Shown piece after piece: positions 46,837-55,850 of a DNA stretch of 64,000 bases. The first letter of the stretch is position 1. Every line of letters starts with the position of its first letter. The stretch lies in NCBI RefSeq assembly GCF_900104265.1, contig NZ_FNJJ01000001.1:1-64000 (forward strand). The letters are read 5' to 3'. Below the pieces are notes generated by a model, which worked only from the letters and a program-made list of their open reading frames with translations, had not been told where the DNA came from and did not search any database. The stretch is from Ectopseudomonas guguanensis. Its GTDB lineage: Bacteria > Pseudomonadota > Gammaproteobacteria > Pseudomonadales > Pseudomonadaceae. A program made the position numbers and the translations under genes.

Positions 46837-47892
46837 TCAGGGCTTGGGCGCAGGTTCCGACTGTTGGGCGGCGATGGCGTCATAGGTCTCCACACGGTGT
46901 CGGTCCTCGCTGGCGAACAGGCGCTCGCGCAGCTGCCGCTGCAACCGCTCGCCATCCACCGCACTCAGGCCGCGTCCCTGCAGGCCGTCCAGCTCGCGGC
47001 GGTAGGCCTGGTAGCGCTGCTGCCAGTCGCGCTCGCGGCGCTGTTCGACGAGCAGGCGCTGTACGGTGTCCGGATCATAGGTCATGGCCAGGAACTCGCG
47101 CACCTGCTGCTCGTCCGCGCCATCACGCCAGAGCTGTTCGCTACGCTGCAACTGCTCCAGTGCCAGCTGCTGGCGCTGCTCGCTGGCGCGCATGGCCTCG
47201 GGCAACTGCGCGCGCAGCTGCTCAGCCATCTGGGCCCGCTGCGCCTCGCTGAGGTCCTCACGCTGCTGCAGGGCCAGGCTGTCGAGGGTGTAGCGCGCGT
47301 AGGCCTGCTCGGCACCGAACAGCGCCTCCTGCGCGGCCGCGGAAAAATGCGCGCGGCGCAGTGCATCCAGGCGTTCGAAGGCCGCCTGCAGCACCTGCAG
47401 CTGCGCCTGCGGATCCGCCTGCTGATGGGCATCCAGAGGCTGCTGCAGCAGCGCCATGCTGGCGCGCTTGTAATCCAAGTAATCGCCGAGCAGGCTGATC
47501 AGCTGCCCCAGCGCCGGCTCCGGCAGGCGACGTCCGGCATCGGCCAGCAGCGCCGCGATCACCGCATCGAGCCCGGAACGATCGACTGCGCTGAGGAAAT
47601 AGTCGAAATAATCGCGAACCGCCAGTTCGAGCAGCAGATTGCCGGCAGCGTCGACCTGCAAGCGACCATCCACCTCGGTGCCAGCCAGGCTGGGCAAGGT
47701 GGCCGCCGCTGGCACTTGCGCAGATGGCGCGGCAGAAGTGGCCAACGCCACCTCTGGTGGAGCCTGCCGCGCGGGCGCGGCAGGCGTGACGAGCGGCGCC
47801 GACTCCGGCACAGCCGCCGGCCAGCGCACGTAAAGGGTCAGACCGCCGGCCACCAGCACGGCAGCCAGGGAAAGACTGAGGAATCTGGACAT
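46837..47892 (-). CDS. lipH: Lipase-specific foldase (lipase chaperone)
   Basis: The 351-residue membrane-anchored periplasmic chaperone folds the lipase encoded just upstream. An N-terminal anchor (about 4-22) is followed by a Pro/Ala-rich linker and the helical chaperone domain. The conserved foldase motif (RxxFDY(F/C)LSA) appears at 93-102 as RDYFDYFLSA. It lies 42 bp after lipA and 12 bp before the kinase gene. Without it, lipases of this family usually stay inactive. Length and motif fit the LifO/LipH group. Confidence 0.92.
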   Translation of the reverse strand: MSRFLSLSLAAVLVAGGLTLYVRWPAAVPESAPLVTPAAPARQAPPEVALATSAAPSAQVPAAATLPSLAGTEVDGRLQVDAAGNLLLELAVRDYFDYFLSAVDRSGLDAVIAALLADAGRRLPEPALGQLISLLGDYLDYKRASMALLQQPLDAHQQADPQAQLQVLQAAFERLDALRRAHFSAAAQEALFGAEQAYARYTLDSLALQQREDLSEAQRAQMAEQLRAQLPEAMRASEQRQQLALEQLQRSEQLWRDGADEQQVREFLAMTYDPDTVQRLLVEQRRERDWQQRYQAYRRELDGLQGRGLSAVDGERLQRQLRERLFASEDRHRVETYDAIAAQQSEPAPKP

Positions 47893-47934
47893 AGCACCTC
47901 GCTGCGGCGGGACACCCCGCCGCGTTCGTCGGGA

Positions 47935-48861
47935 TCAGATGCCCTTGTTCTTCAGGCGGTTGGCGTGCTGGCGGTACAGCGACACCGGCTCGGTCCAGCC
48001 GCGGATGCCGAACAGGTGGTTGATCGCATCGACGTGGTTCATGTTGTAGCTGTCGTCGATCACCTGCCCCAGGTAGGTGGAGCACACGCCCACCAGGCCA
48101 TCGTTCTTCTCGCTGCCGAACACCAGGCCGGTGAAGGCTAGGAAGGGATCGGCGGCGTCGAGCACGTTGGTATAGGCGGTATTGCCGGTCCAGGAGTAGT
48201 AGCGGATGTTGTGCCCGCGCACGTTGTGCACTTCGCTGGATTTGGCGCAGTAGCTGGAGTTGTTGATGCCCCAGGGATGGCGGCCGTTCAGCGCGTTGGT
48301 GCCCGGCGTGGTCAGGGTCGCCAGGGCGTCGATGCCGCTCTGCGGGTTGCTGGACCCGGAGAGCAGGTTGATCAGCGAGCCCAGCGCGTTGGCGATGGCA
48401 TTGGCGCCGCCCTCGATCAGCCCACCGGCGGGAATCACGCCACGCACCACGTCGGCGACCTTCGAGCCCTTGTTGACGCCGTTGACCGAGGTCACCGAGG
48501 CGACCAGATCGGGGCGCAGCGAGGCCGCCACGCGCGAGGTTGGCGAGCCCTGACTGTGGCCGATCAGGTTGACCTTGCCGCCGCCGGCCGCGGCCCAGGG
48601 CACGATCTGCCGGGCCAGCTCGGCGCCGCGCTGCTCGCTGTCGTTGAAGGCGGCGACGCTGGCGACGTGAACCCGCGCGCCGTCGCGCTCGAGGTTCCAG
48701 GGAATGGTGTGGAAGTAGTTGACCAGGCCACCGATGGTATTGAAACCGGTGACGCCGTGAACCAGCACGATGGGGTACTTGGTCTGGGTGTAGTTGGCCT
48801 GGGCCTGGACGGCGCCAAGCAGGGCCAGGCTGGCCACAGCAGTGGTAAAGACGCGACGCAT
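47935..48861 (-). CDS. lipA: Triacylglycerol lipase (family I.1, foldase-dependent)
   Basis: The 308-residue secreted lipase has a signal peptide of about 22 residues (ending QAQA), so export probably uses Sec and then type II secretion. The catalytic triad is S103 in GHSQG, D254 and H276. C205 and C260 should form the single disulfide typical of this family. The oxyanion segment VHGVTGFN is present near residue 35. Start 48861 follows AAGGAGG; an upstream ATG at 48891 is less likely. A foldase gene follows directly. The closest named proteins are LipA of P. aeruginosa and P. mendocina. Confidence 0.94.
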   Translation of the reverse strand: MRRVFTTAVASLALLGAVQAQANYTQTKYPIVLVHGVTGFNTIGGLVNYFHTIPWNLERDGARVHVASVAAFNDSEQRGAELARQIVPWAAAGGGKVNLIGHSQGSPTSRVAASLRPDLVASVTSVNGVNKGSKVADVVRGVIPAGGLIEGGANAIANALGSLINLLSGSSNPQSGIDALATLTTPGTNALNGRHPWGINNSSYCAKSSEVHNVRGHNIRYYSWTGNTAYTNVLDAADPFLAFTGLVFGSEKNDGLVGVCSTYLGQVIDDSYNMNHVDAINHLFGIRGWTEPVSLYRQHANRLKNKGI

Positions 48862-48982
48862 GGGTGCCTCCTTATTGTTTTTGTCGGGCACGCCGGGTTA
48901 CTGCGTCCGGCGCCTGGCCAGTCTAGGCAGGCAGGCGGAGGCGGCCCATCGCCCAGATGGGTGAGGGGCCGTGAATCAGCTC

Positions 48983-49534
48983 TCAGGGTTGCGAGGCGAT
49001 AGCCTTCTCCACCGCGGCGACCAGCTCGGGATCGTCCGGCTTGGTCAGGCTGGAAAAACTGGCCACCACCTTGCCCTGGCGGTCGACCACGTACTTGAAG
49101 AAGTTCCAGCGCGGCGCCCTGCTCTGCTCGGCCAGCCCCTTGAACAGTGGAATGGCATCGCCCCCGGAAACCGGCTGTGGCTCGGTCATGGTGAAGGTCA
49201 CGCCATAGTTGACGTAGCAGACGGTAGCCGTTTCCTTGCTATCCGCGGACTCCTGGCGGAAGTCGTCGGACGGTACGCCCAGCACTTCCAGGCCCTGATC
49301 CTTGTAGCGCTGGTAAAGCGCTTCGAGCCCTTTGAACTGCGGGGTAAAGCCGCAGAAGCTGGCGGTATTGACCACCACCAGCGGCTTGCCGGCGAACTGG
49401 CAGAGTTCGACGCTCTCGCCCTTGGCACGCAGCTTGGGCAACTCGCCCTGCAGCAGTGCCGGACAGTCGGCGGCCAGCACCGGCAAAGCAAGACTGGAGA
49501 GCAGCAAGGAGCAGGCAAGACGATGGAACGACAT
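48983..49534 (-). CDS. Periplasmic glutathione peroxidase-like thiol peroxidase
   Basis: The 183-residue protein has a signal peptide (about 1-21, ending VLA), so it should act in the periplasm. The active-site Cys is C61 in [11 protein letters not shown], where selenoenzymes have U. Later motifs [10 protein letters not shown] and [13 protein letters not shown] carry the family's conserved Gln/Trp/Asn pattern. Bacterial members usually reduce peroxides with thioredoxin rather than glutathione. Start 49534 (MSFHRLACS) follows GAGGTC. It lies next to, but is separate from, lipA (121-bp gap). Confidence 0.87.
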   Translation of the reverse strand: MSFHRLACSLLLSSLALPVLAADCPALLQGELPKLRAKGESVELCQFAGKPLVVVNTASFCGFTPQFKGLEALYQRYKDQGLEVLGVPSDDFRQESADSKETATVCYVNYGVTFTMTEPQPVSGGDAIPLFKGLAEQSRAPRWNFFKYVVDRQGKVVASFSSLTKPDDPELVAAVEKAIASQP

Positions 49535-49595
49535 GACGATGACCTCGAGCGAAACGCGATCCCGCCACGCTACTCGCAGCTCCGTCCTCAGGCAA

Positions 49596-49721
49596 CTAGC
49601 AGATACCGACGCCCAGCTGCAGCAAGGCCAGCCCGCCCTGGCGCCAGCCCCACCAGGCCAGCGCCAGCAGCAGGCCAATGCCCACTGCCACGGCGCTGAA
49701 CCTCAGCGCCTTGCGGCTCAC
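49596..49721 (-). CDS. Small membrane protein, 41 residues, coupled to the MFS gene
   Basis: The product has a basic N-terminus (VSRKALRF, Met by initiation at GTG) and a single hydrophobic helix ([17 protein letters not shown]). Its GTG start at 49721 overlaps the MFS stop codon as GTGA, suggesting translational coupling. No independent ribosome site is needed in such a pair. I do not recognise a family. It may regulate or stabilise the transporter; this is inference. It could instead be an untranslated tail. Confidence 0.55.
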   Translation of the reverse strand: MSRKALRFSAVAVGIGLLLALAWWGWRQGGLALLQLGVGIC

Positions 49722-50923
49722 GCCGGCACACCCTGCAGACGCGCCACCGGCACCTCGCGCACCGGCCAGTTGAGCGCGGCGGCCATCACACTCAGGCCGA
49801 TGGAGATCTGCCAGACCAGGTCGTAACTGCCGGTGGTGTCGTACAGATAGCCGCCCAGCCAGCCACCGAGGAAGGAGCCGAGCTGGTGGAACAAAAAGAC
49901 GATACCGCCGAGCATCGACAGGTTGCGTACACCGAACAGGGTGGCCACGGTGCCATTGGTCAGCGGCACGGTCGACAGCCACAGCAGGCCCATGGCGATG
50001 CCGAACAGGTAGGCGCTCCACTGGGTCAGCGGCGCCACCAGAAACAGCGTGATCACCACCCCGCGCAGCAGGTACAGGGCACTGAGCAGGCGCGGCTTGG
50101 CCATGCGCCCGCCGAGCCAGCCGGCGATGTAGGTACCGAAGATATTGAACAGGCCGACCAGCGCCAACACCGTGGTGCCGGTCAGCGCCGGCAGGTGGTG
50201 ATCGACCAGATAGGCCGGCAGGTGCACGGCAACGAACACCACCTGGAAGCCGCAGACGAAGAAGCCCAGAGCCAGCAGCCAGAACCCCGAATGCCCGGCT
50301 GCCTCGCGCAGCGCCTCGCCCAGCGTCTGCTGCGGCCCGGTGCTTGCCGGTGGCGGTGTCTCGTTGATCATCGCGGCCAGTGGCAGGATCAGGGCGACCA
50401 GCAGGCCCAGCGCCAATAGCGCCGCCGACCAGCCCAGCCAGCCGATCAGGCCCAGCGTACCCGGGAGCATGGCGAACTGGCCGAAGGAGCCGGCAGCGGC
50501 GGCAATGCCCATGGCCATGCTGCGCTTCTCCACCGGCACGGCGCGGCCGACCACGCCAAGGATCACCGAGAACGAGGTGCCGGACAGGCCGATGCCGATC
50601 AGCAGGCCGGCGCTCAGCGACAACGACAGCGGCGAGTCGGCCATGCCCATGCACAGCAGCCCCAGCACGTAGAGCACGCCGCCGACGAGGATGGCCTTGC
50701 GCGCGCCGAAGCGGTCGGCCAGCGCCCCGGTGATCGGCTGCGCCAGGCCCCAGATCAGGTTCTGCAGGGCGATGGCGAAGGCGAACACCTCGCGCCCCCA
50801 GCCGAACTCCGCGCTCATCGGCGGCAGGAACAGGCCGAAACCATGGCGAGTGCCAAGCGACAGCGCGAGGATCAGCGAGGCGCCGAGCAGCAGCCAGGTG
50901 GTTGAACGCCATGCAGTTGTCAT
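49718..50923 (-). CDS. MFS transporter
   Basis: The 401-residue protein has twelve predicted helices in the major facilitator fold. The conserved cytosolic loop between helices 2 and 3 reads GALADRFGARK, and the other half carries AGWLGGRMAKPR. It resembles the oxalate/formate-type or monocarboxylate-like branch (NarK-like half motifs are absent); the substrate is unknown. A divergent-type operator lies at the MarR gene just upstream, and both genes run on the minus strand (52 bp apart), so the MarR protein may control it. The next gene overlaps by 4 bp. Confidence 0.85.
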   Translation of the reverse strand: MTTAWRSTTWLLLGASLILALSLGTRHGFGLFLPPMSAEFGWGREVFAFAIALQNLIWGLAQPITGALADRFGARKAILVGGVLYVLGLLCMGMADSPLSLSLSAGLLIGIGLSGTSFSVILGVVGRAVPVEKRSMAMGIAAAAGSFGQFAMLPGTLGLIGWLGWSAALLALGLLVALILPLAAMINETPPPASTGPQQTLGEALREAAGHSGFWLLALGFFVCGFQVVFVAVHLPAYLVDHHLPALTGTTVLALVGLFNIFGTYIAGWLGGRMAKPRLLSALYLLRGVVITLFLVAPLTQWSAYLFGIAMGLLWLSTVPLTNGTVATLFGVRNLSMLGGIVFLFHQLGSFLGGWLGGYLYDTTGSYDLVWQISIGLSVMAAALNWPVREVPVARLQGVPA

Positions 50924-50975
50924 CGGTATCTCCAGCGGACGGTCGCCTGCGACCGTGTAGGCAGTGATGCGGCCA

Positions 50976-51380
50976 TCAGGCCAGTTCTTCGAGCAGTTCC
51001 ATCAGCTCGGCACGGCGATCTGCGCCTAACCGGGCATTGAGTTCACGCTGCACCTGTTCCCACAGCGGCAGCGCCTGTTCGATGCGTTGCAGGCCGGCTT
51101 CTGTGAGCCGTACCTCGCGAGCACGCAAATCGCGCCCTTCTCCCAGTTGCAGCAGCTCCTGCTCCTCCAGCACCCGCAGATTGCGCCCAAGCGTGCTGCG
51201 ATCGAGCCCCATGGCCTCGGCCAGCACTGAAATGCTCGGCTGTCCGAGCCGCTGTACGTGGCGCAACAGGGAAAACTGGGCGGCACCGAGCCCGACGGCA
51301 GCCAGGGCGTCGTCGTATAGGCGGGTTACGCCACGGCTGGCGCGACGCAGTTGGGTGCAGAGACAGGAAGTCGGCAACAT
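50976..51380 (-). CDS. MarR-family transcriptional regulator
   Basis: The 134-residue protein has the winged-helix core of MarR regulators (LAEAMGLDRSTLGRNLRVLEEQELL, followed by the wing RDLRAREVRLTEAG). The N- and C-terminal helices form the dimer interface. It probably represses the MFS gene that follows on the same strand, and relieves repression when a small ligand binds; the ligand is unknown. A perfect 10-bp palindrome lies immediately before its start. No strong ribosome site is visible, so translation may be weak. Confidence 0.85.
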   Translation of the reverse strand: MLPTSCLCTQLRRASRGVTRLYDDALAAVGLGAAQFSLLRHVQRLGQPSISVLAEAMGLDRSTLGRNLRVLEEQELLQLGEGRDLRAREVRLTEAGLQRIEQALPLWEQVQRELNARLGADRRAELMELLEELA

Positions 51381-51387
51381 GGATACA

Positions 51388-51397
51388 GGTATATACC
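51388..51397. promoter_or_regulatory. Candidate MarR operator
   Basis: GGTATATACC (51388-51397) is a perfect 10-bp palindrome starting 7 bp upstream of the marR-type start codon (51380). It could overlap the -10 region or leader of the marR-MFS transcript, fitting autoregulation. The assignment rests on symmetry and position only. Confidence 0.5.
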
Positions 51398-51452
51398 CGC
51401 ATCAGCGATTGGCACTCATACAGTTACCTAGCGCGTCGCCATAACAGTTGTT

Positions 51453-52184
51453 TCAGAGGCTCAATGCCAGAGCCAGCAGTGCAGCACACTCGGCAAGCTC
51501 GACCAGCGCACCGGCGGTATCGCCCGTGGTACCGCCCAGGCGCTGCAACAGGGCGCGGCGTAGCCAGACGAAAAGTGCCAGGGCCGTGGCCAGGGCAATC
51601 AATGCCCCCCAGCCCAGCAGCAACATGGCCGCCACATGCCCACCCAGCACCCAGGGCAACTGCCTGCCCGGCAGATGATCGACCAGCGCCTGGCCCAGAC
51701 CACCGGCGCGCACATAGGGCGTGGTTGCCAGCAGCAGCGGCAGCAGGCTGCGCCCCAGCCAGGGCAGCAGCAGCAGATAGATGGCCTGCCCGGCCTGCAA
51801 CAGGGTCAGCAGCGCGGCGAACTTGAGCAACAGCAGTAGCACCAGCACCACCACGGCAATCGGCCCGCTGCGCGGGTCTTTCATGATCGTCAGGGTGCGC
51901 TCGCGGTCGCCGAAGCCGCCAACCCAGGCGTCGGCCGTATCGGCCAGGCCGTCCAGGTGCAGGCCGCCGCTCAAGCCCACCCACAACGCCAGAATGATCG
52001 CCGCCTGCAGCACGTCCGGCGTCTGCCCCAGCAGCAGATGGGCGAGCCACAGCAGCAGGCCGAGCAGCAGCCCCACCGCCGGATACCAGAGCAGCGAGCG
52101 GCCGATCTGCTCGGGCGTCGGCATGCCCGGCAGGTTGACCGGCAGGCGGGTGAGAAATTGCAGGGCGATCCGTGGCGCGATCAT
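51453..52184 (-). CDS. cobS: Adenosylcobinamide-GDP ribazoletransferase (cobalamin synthase)
   Basis: The 243-residue integral membrane enzyme joins adenosylcobinamide-GDP to alpha-ribazole (phosphate), finishing the nucleotide loop. Five or six hydrophobic segments are visible, with conserved GGLHLDGLADTADAW and RDPRSGPIAV-like (MKDPRSGPIAVV) segments that define the CobS/CobV family. It overlaps the phosphatase gene by ATGA and is the last gene of the cob run. The downstream MarR gene is on the same strand but 72 bp away. Pseudomonas literature uses cobV for it. Confidence 0.93.
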   Translation of the reverse strand: MIAPRIALQFLTRLPVNLPGMPTPEQIGRSLLWYPAVGLLLGLLLWLAHLLLGQTPDVLQAAIILALWVGLSGGLHLDGLADTADAWVGGFGDRERTLTIMKDPRSGPIAVVVLVLLLLLKFAALLTLLQAGQAIYLLLLPWLGRSLLPLLLATTPYVRAGGLGQALVDHLPGRQLPWVLGGHVAAMLLLGWGALIALATALALFVWLRRALLQRLGGTTGDTAGALVELAECAALLALALSL

Positions 52185-52753
52185 GCCAGCTCCGTCAGTT
52201 GCCCGTCGGCATCCAGGCGCAGGCGAACGCGCTGGGCATAGCCGACGTTGACCTGCAGCAGATCCTGGCGCGGCAGACCGCGAGCGCGCGCCAGCAGCAG
52301 GCGCATCACCCCGCCGTGGGTGATCAACAGCAGGCGCTGGCCGGCATGGGTTTGCACTAGGCTCTGCAGCGCGGCCAACACCCGGGCCTCGAACTGCAGC
52401 AGCGGCTCGCCGTTAGGTGGCGTGAAGGTGTAGGGGTCAGCCCAGAACTGGCCCAGCGCCTCGGCATGAGTTTCCATCAACTGCGCGGCGCTATGCCCTT
52501 CCCAGTCGCCGAAATGCAGCTCCTGCAGACCCGGCTCGTAGTGCAGCGGCAATCCATGAGCCGCCGCCACTTCCTCGGCGAAACGTGCGCAGCGTTGCAG
52601 CGGCGAGCTGATCAGCCGATCCCAGGGCCCCGCTCCCTGCACGGCGGCGCGCAGCTGCGCCCAGCCATGCGCGGTCAGCGCATCGTCCAGGCTGCCGCGC
52701 AAGCCGCCACCCTGCTCGGTTTCGCCATGACGCAGCAATTCCAGCTCAAGCAT
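52181..52753 (-). CDS. Alpha-ribazole phosphatase-like histidine phosphatase
   Basis: The 190-residue histidine phosphatase carries the family motif LLRHGET with H9, and a later catalytic His in LLLITHGG. In the cob operon it should dephosphorylate alpha-ribazole-5'-phosphate or adenosylcobalamin phosphate. The broad-specificity phosphoglycerate mutase-like fold alone does not prove substrate. The start ATG overlaps the cobT stop as TGATG, and its stop overlaps cobS as ATGA. The symbol is left blank because cobC is also used for the decarboxylase. Confidence 0.88.
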   Translation of the reverse strand: MLELELLRHGETEQGGGLRGSLDDALTAHGWAQLRAAVQGAGPWDRLISSPLQRCARFAEEVAAAHGLPLHYEPGLQELHFGDWEGHSAAQLMETHAEALGQFWADPYTFTPPNGEPLLQFEARVLAALQSLVQTHAGQRLLLITHGGVMRLLLARARGLPRQDLLQVNVGYAQRVRLRLDADGQLTELA

Positions 52754-53808
52754 CACTGAGGCCTCTGCGCCACGGCCGCCTCGGCAAAGGTAGCCATCTG
52801 CCCGTGCAGCGCACAGGCCAGGCGCAACACCGGTACCGACAGCGCCGCCCCGCTGCCCTCGCCCAGGCGCAAGCCGAGCTCGAGCAAGGGTTCGGCGCCC
52901 AGCGCCTGCAGCACGCGCACATGGCCCGGCTCGGCACCATGATGGGCGAACAGCAGCCAGTCGCGGCAGCCGGGGTTCAGGTGCACCGCCAGCAAGGCCG
53001 CGACGCTGCAGATGAAACCATCGACCAGCACGGCGATGCCCTGCTGCGCCGCGGCCAGGTAAGCGCCGACGAGCGCGGCGATCTCGAAGCCACCGAGATG
53101 GATCAGCGCCTGCAACGGCCCATCGATACGCGTCCGGTGCAGGGTCAGTGCCGCATCGATGACCCGCGCCTTGTGCGCCACGCCCGCACTGTCCAGGCCC
53201 GTGCCGGGGCCGGCCAGCTCGCTCGCCGGGCAATTCAGCAACCAGCAGGCCAAGGCCGCCGCTGCCGTGGTGTTGCCGATGCCCATCTCGCCACCGACGA
53301 ACAGGTCGCAACCCGTCGCGCGCGCGCGCAGCAGACTGTCGCGCCCGGCGTCCAGGCAGATCTGCATCTGTGCCCCCGACATGGCTGGCTCGCGGGCGAG
53401 ATTCCGCGTACCGGCGCCAGCCTGCACATGACGCACGCCCGGCAACGGCGGCAGCGGCTCGGCGGTGCCGAGGTCGATCACCTCGAGCGCTGCATCCAGC
53501 TCGCGCGCCAGTACGCTGATGGCTGCGCCACCGGCGACGAAGTTGGCCAGCATCTGCCCGGTCACCGCCTGCGGGTAGGCGGAAACGCCCTCGGCCACCA
53601 CTCCGTGATCGCCAGCGAAAATGGCGATCCACAAGGACTCCAGACTCGGTTTTTCGCGCCCCTGCAGCGCCGCCAGATGAATGGCCAGTTTCTCCAGACG
53701 TCCCAGCGAGCCAGCGGGCTTGGTCAATTGCCGCTGACGGTTTTCAGCCTTGACTCGAGCGACGTGATCGAGCGGCTGGCACGGCCCCTGCCACCATTGC
53801 AGACTCAT
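52753..53808 (-). CDS. cobT: Nicotinate-nucleotide--dimethylbenzimidazole phosphoribosyltransferase
   Basis: The 351-residue enzyme makes alpha-ribazole-5'-phosphate from nicotinate mononucleotide and 5,6-dimethylbenzimidazole, the product of the nearby BluB. Family segments include [32 protein letters not shown] and [13 protein letters not shown]. The Glu near the C-terminal end is the expected general base; it was not numbered here. It overlaps the genes on both sides (4 bp with cobP, 1 bp with the phosphatase), showing tight translational coupling. Pseudomonas literature uses cobU for this enzyme. Confidence 0.93.
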   Translation of the reverse strand: MSLQWWQGPCQPLDHVARVKAENRQRQLTKPAGSLGRLEKLAIHLAALQGREKPSLESLWIAIFAGDHGVVAEGVSAYPQAVTGQMLANFVAGGAAISVLARELDAALEVIDLGTAEPLPPLPGVRHVQAGAGTRNLAREPAMSGAQMQICLDAGRDSLLRARATGCDLFVGGEMGIGNTTAAAALACWLLNCPASELAGPGTGLDSAGVAHKARVIDAALTLHRTRIDGPLQALIHLGGFEIAALVGAYLAAAQQGIAVLVDGFICSVAALLAVHLNPGCRDWLLFAHHGAEPGHVRVLQALGAEPLLELGLRLGEGSGAALSVPVLRLACALHGQMATFAEAAVAQRPQ

Positions 53809-54326
53809 AACGCATCCCCCTTGAGCACCATGGGCAGGCCGGCGACTGTGAACAGCACACGCTGGCTGCGTTCGGCCAGGGCCTGGTGCAGCCAGCCGGC
53901 CTCATCGACATAACGCCGGGTCAGTTCGCCCAGTGGCACCACGCCCAGGCCGGTCTCGTTGCTGACCAGCAGAATGCGCCCGGGCAATTGCTCGACACAA
54001 GCGAGCAGCGCCTCGCGCTCGGCAGCCAGACGCTGCGCGTCCTCCAGCATCAGCAGGTTGGTCAGCCACAGGGTCAGGCAGTCCACCAGCAGGCAGCGCC
54101 CGGGAGCGGCCTGCTCCTGCAGCACACGGGCCAGCGCCAGCGGCTCCTCCACCAGCGCCCAGTGCGCCGGGCGGCGGGCGCGATGCTGGGCAACGCGCTG
54201 GCTCATCTCGCCGTCGAGCGGCTGGCTGGTGGCGATGTAAACCACCTCCAGCCCGGACTCGCCGGCCAGCCTCTCGGCCAGGCGGCTCTTGCCGGAACGG
54301 GCACCGCCGAGGATCAGTTCAAGCAT
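53805..54326 (-). CDS. cobP: Bifunctional adenosylcobinamide kinase/adenosylcobinamide-phosphate guanylyltransferase
   Basis: The 173-residue enzyme phosphorylates adenosylcobinamide and then adds GMP to give adenosylcobinamide-GDP. Its P-loop GGARSGKS lies at 7-14, and the conserved HRARRP and [11 protein letters not shown] segments follow. CobU is the name in enterics, cobP in Pseudomonas. It overlaps cobT by ATGA. A 75-bp gap with a perfect-looking hairpin separates it from cobQ, the only sizeable break in the otherwise overlapping run. Confidence 0.93.
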   Translation of the reverse strand: MLELILGGARSGKSRLAERLAGESGLEVVYIATSQPLDGEMSQRVAQHRARRPAHWALVEEPLALARVLQEQAAPGRCLLVDCLTLWLTNLLMLEDAQRLAAEREALLACVEQLPGRILLVSNETGLGVVPLGELTRRYVDEAGWLHQALAERSQRVLFTVAGLPMVLKGDAL

Positions 54327-54352
54327 GATTCAATCCACATTCATTTCTACCG

Positions 54353-54405
54353 GTAGGAGCGAGCTTTGTTGGCGAAGCAACTTCGCGAGCAGAGCTCGCT
54401 CCTAC
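54353..54405. repeat. Family D-like inverted repeat inside the cob operon
   Basis: GTAGGAGCGAGCTTTGTTGGC and GCAACTTCGCGAGCAGAGCTC are inverted arms that close with GAGCTCGCTCCTAC. The element sits between cobQ and cobP, on a stretch where other neighbours overlap. It may alter downstream expression or mRNA stability. Confidence 0.65.
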
Positions 54406-55850
54406 AGGCCGCAAAGCACTTTGAGTTTTTCGCTATCCAGGTGCAGTTCCACCTGGTCGGCCAGGCGCTCGATATCGCGCTCGCGCAGGGCCTGGTAATC
54501 CACCGTCTGTACTTCATGCAGCCCGGCCCAGCGCAGTAACGCGGCGAACGCCGAGGGCTGCTCGAACAGGCCATGCAGGTAGGTGCCGAGCACCTGACCG
54601 TCGCCGCTGAGGCCGCCGTCGCTGCGGCCGTCGTCAAGCTGCACGGCGCCATTGAGGCCCGGCCCGCGACTGACGCCGGCGTGAATCTCGTAACCACTGA
54701 CCTGCGCCTGCTCCAGGCACAGCTGGCCACGCACGTTGCGCAGCTGTTTCTCCGGCTCCAGCACCGTCTCGAAATCCAGCAGGCCGAGGCCCTCGCTGCT
54801 GCCGGCAGCGCCTTCCAGGCCATGCGGGTCATGAATCTGCCGACCGAGCATCTGCAGGCCGCCGCAGATGCCCAGCAGTTTGCCGCCGTAGCGCAGGTGG
54901 CGGGCGATAGCCGTGTCCCAACCCTGCTCGCGCAAGCGGGCAAGGTCGGCGCGCACGCTCTTGGAGCCTGGCAGAATGATCAGGTCGGCAGGCGGGATGG
55001 CCTGGCCCGGTCCGACGAAGGTCAGCTGCACCTGCGGATGCAGGCGCAGCGGGTCGAAATCGGTATGGTTGCTGATGCGCGGCAGCACCGGCACCACCAC
55101 GCGCAGCGCCTGCGCGCTCTTGGCCTGCTGACGGGTATCGACGGCGTCCTCGGCTTCCAGGTGAAAATCCGTCAGGTACGGCAGCACGCCGAGCACCGGC
55201 TTGCCGGTGCGCTGCTCCAGCCAGTCCAGCCCCGGCTTGAGCAGGGCGATATCGCCGCGAAAACGGTTGATCACGAAGCCCCTGATCCGCGCCTGTTCGC
55301 TGGGGCTGAGCAACTCCAGGGTGCCGACCAGATGGGCGAACACGCCACCCTTGTCGATGTCGGCGATCAGGATCACCGGACAGTCCACCGCCTCGGCGAA
55401 GCCCATGTTGGCGATGTCGCCGGCGCGCAAGTTGATCTCGGCCGGCGAACCGGCGCCTTCGACCAGCACCAGTTGGTGGCGCTCGACCAGGCGGGCGTGG
55501 GACTCCAGCACTGCGGCCATCGCCACCGGCTTGTAGCCGTGGTAGGTCAGCGCCTGCATGTTGCCGATGGCGCGGCCGTGGATGATCACCTGGGCGCCCA
55601 TGTCGCTGTTGGGCTTGAGCAGCACCGGGTTCATGTCGGTGTGCGGCGCCAGGCCGGCGGCCTGCGCCTGTACCGCCTGGGCCCGACCGATCTCGCCGCC
55701 ATCGGCGGTCACCGCCGAGTTGAGCGCCATGTTCTGCGGTTTGAATGGCGCCACGGACACGCCCTGGCGCCGCGCCCAGCGACACAACGCCGTCACCAGG
55801 GTGCTCTTGCCGGCATCGGAAGTGGTGCCCTGCACCATCAGGGTTGGCAT
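54402..55850 (-). CDS. cobQ: Cobyric acid synthase
   Basis: The 482-residue amidotransferase adds four amide groups to adenosylcobyrinate a,c-diamide. The N-terminal half has the P-loop [20 protein letters not shown], and the C-terminal half is a class I glutaminase with nucleophile Cys near residue 329 (ICGGLQML). The later His appears in the [12 protein letters not shown] segment. It overlaps the decarboxylase gene start/stop by 1 bp (TGATG). The name cobQ is used in both nomenclatures. Confidence 0.94.
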   Translation of the reverse strand: MPTLMVQGTTSDAGKSTLVTALCRWARRQGVSVAPFKPQNMALNSAVTADGGEIGRAQAVQAQAAGLAPHTDMNPVLLKPNSDMGAQVIIHGRAIGNMQALTYHGYKPVAMAAVLESHARLVERHQLVLVEGAGSPAEINLRAGDIANMGFAEAVDCPVILIADIDKGGVFAHLVGTLELLSPSEQARIRGFVINRFRGDIALLKPGLDWLEQRTGKPVLGVLPYLTDFHLEAEDAVDTRQQAKSAQALRVVVPVLPRISNHTDFDPLRLHPQVQLTFVGPGQAIPPADLIILPGSKSVRADLARLREQGWDTAIARHLRYGGKLLGICGGLQMLGRQIHDPHGLEGAAGSSEGLGLLDFETVLEPEKQLRNVRGQLCLEQAQVSGYEIHAGVSRGPGLNGAVQLDDGRSDGGLSGDGQVLGTYLHGLFEQPSAFAALLRWAGLHEVQTVDYQALRERDIERLADQVELHLDSEKLKVLCGL

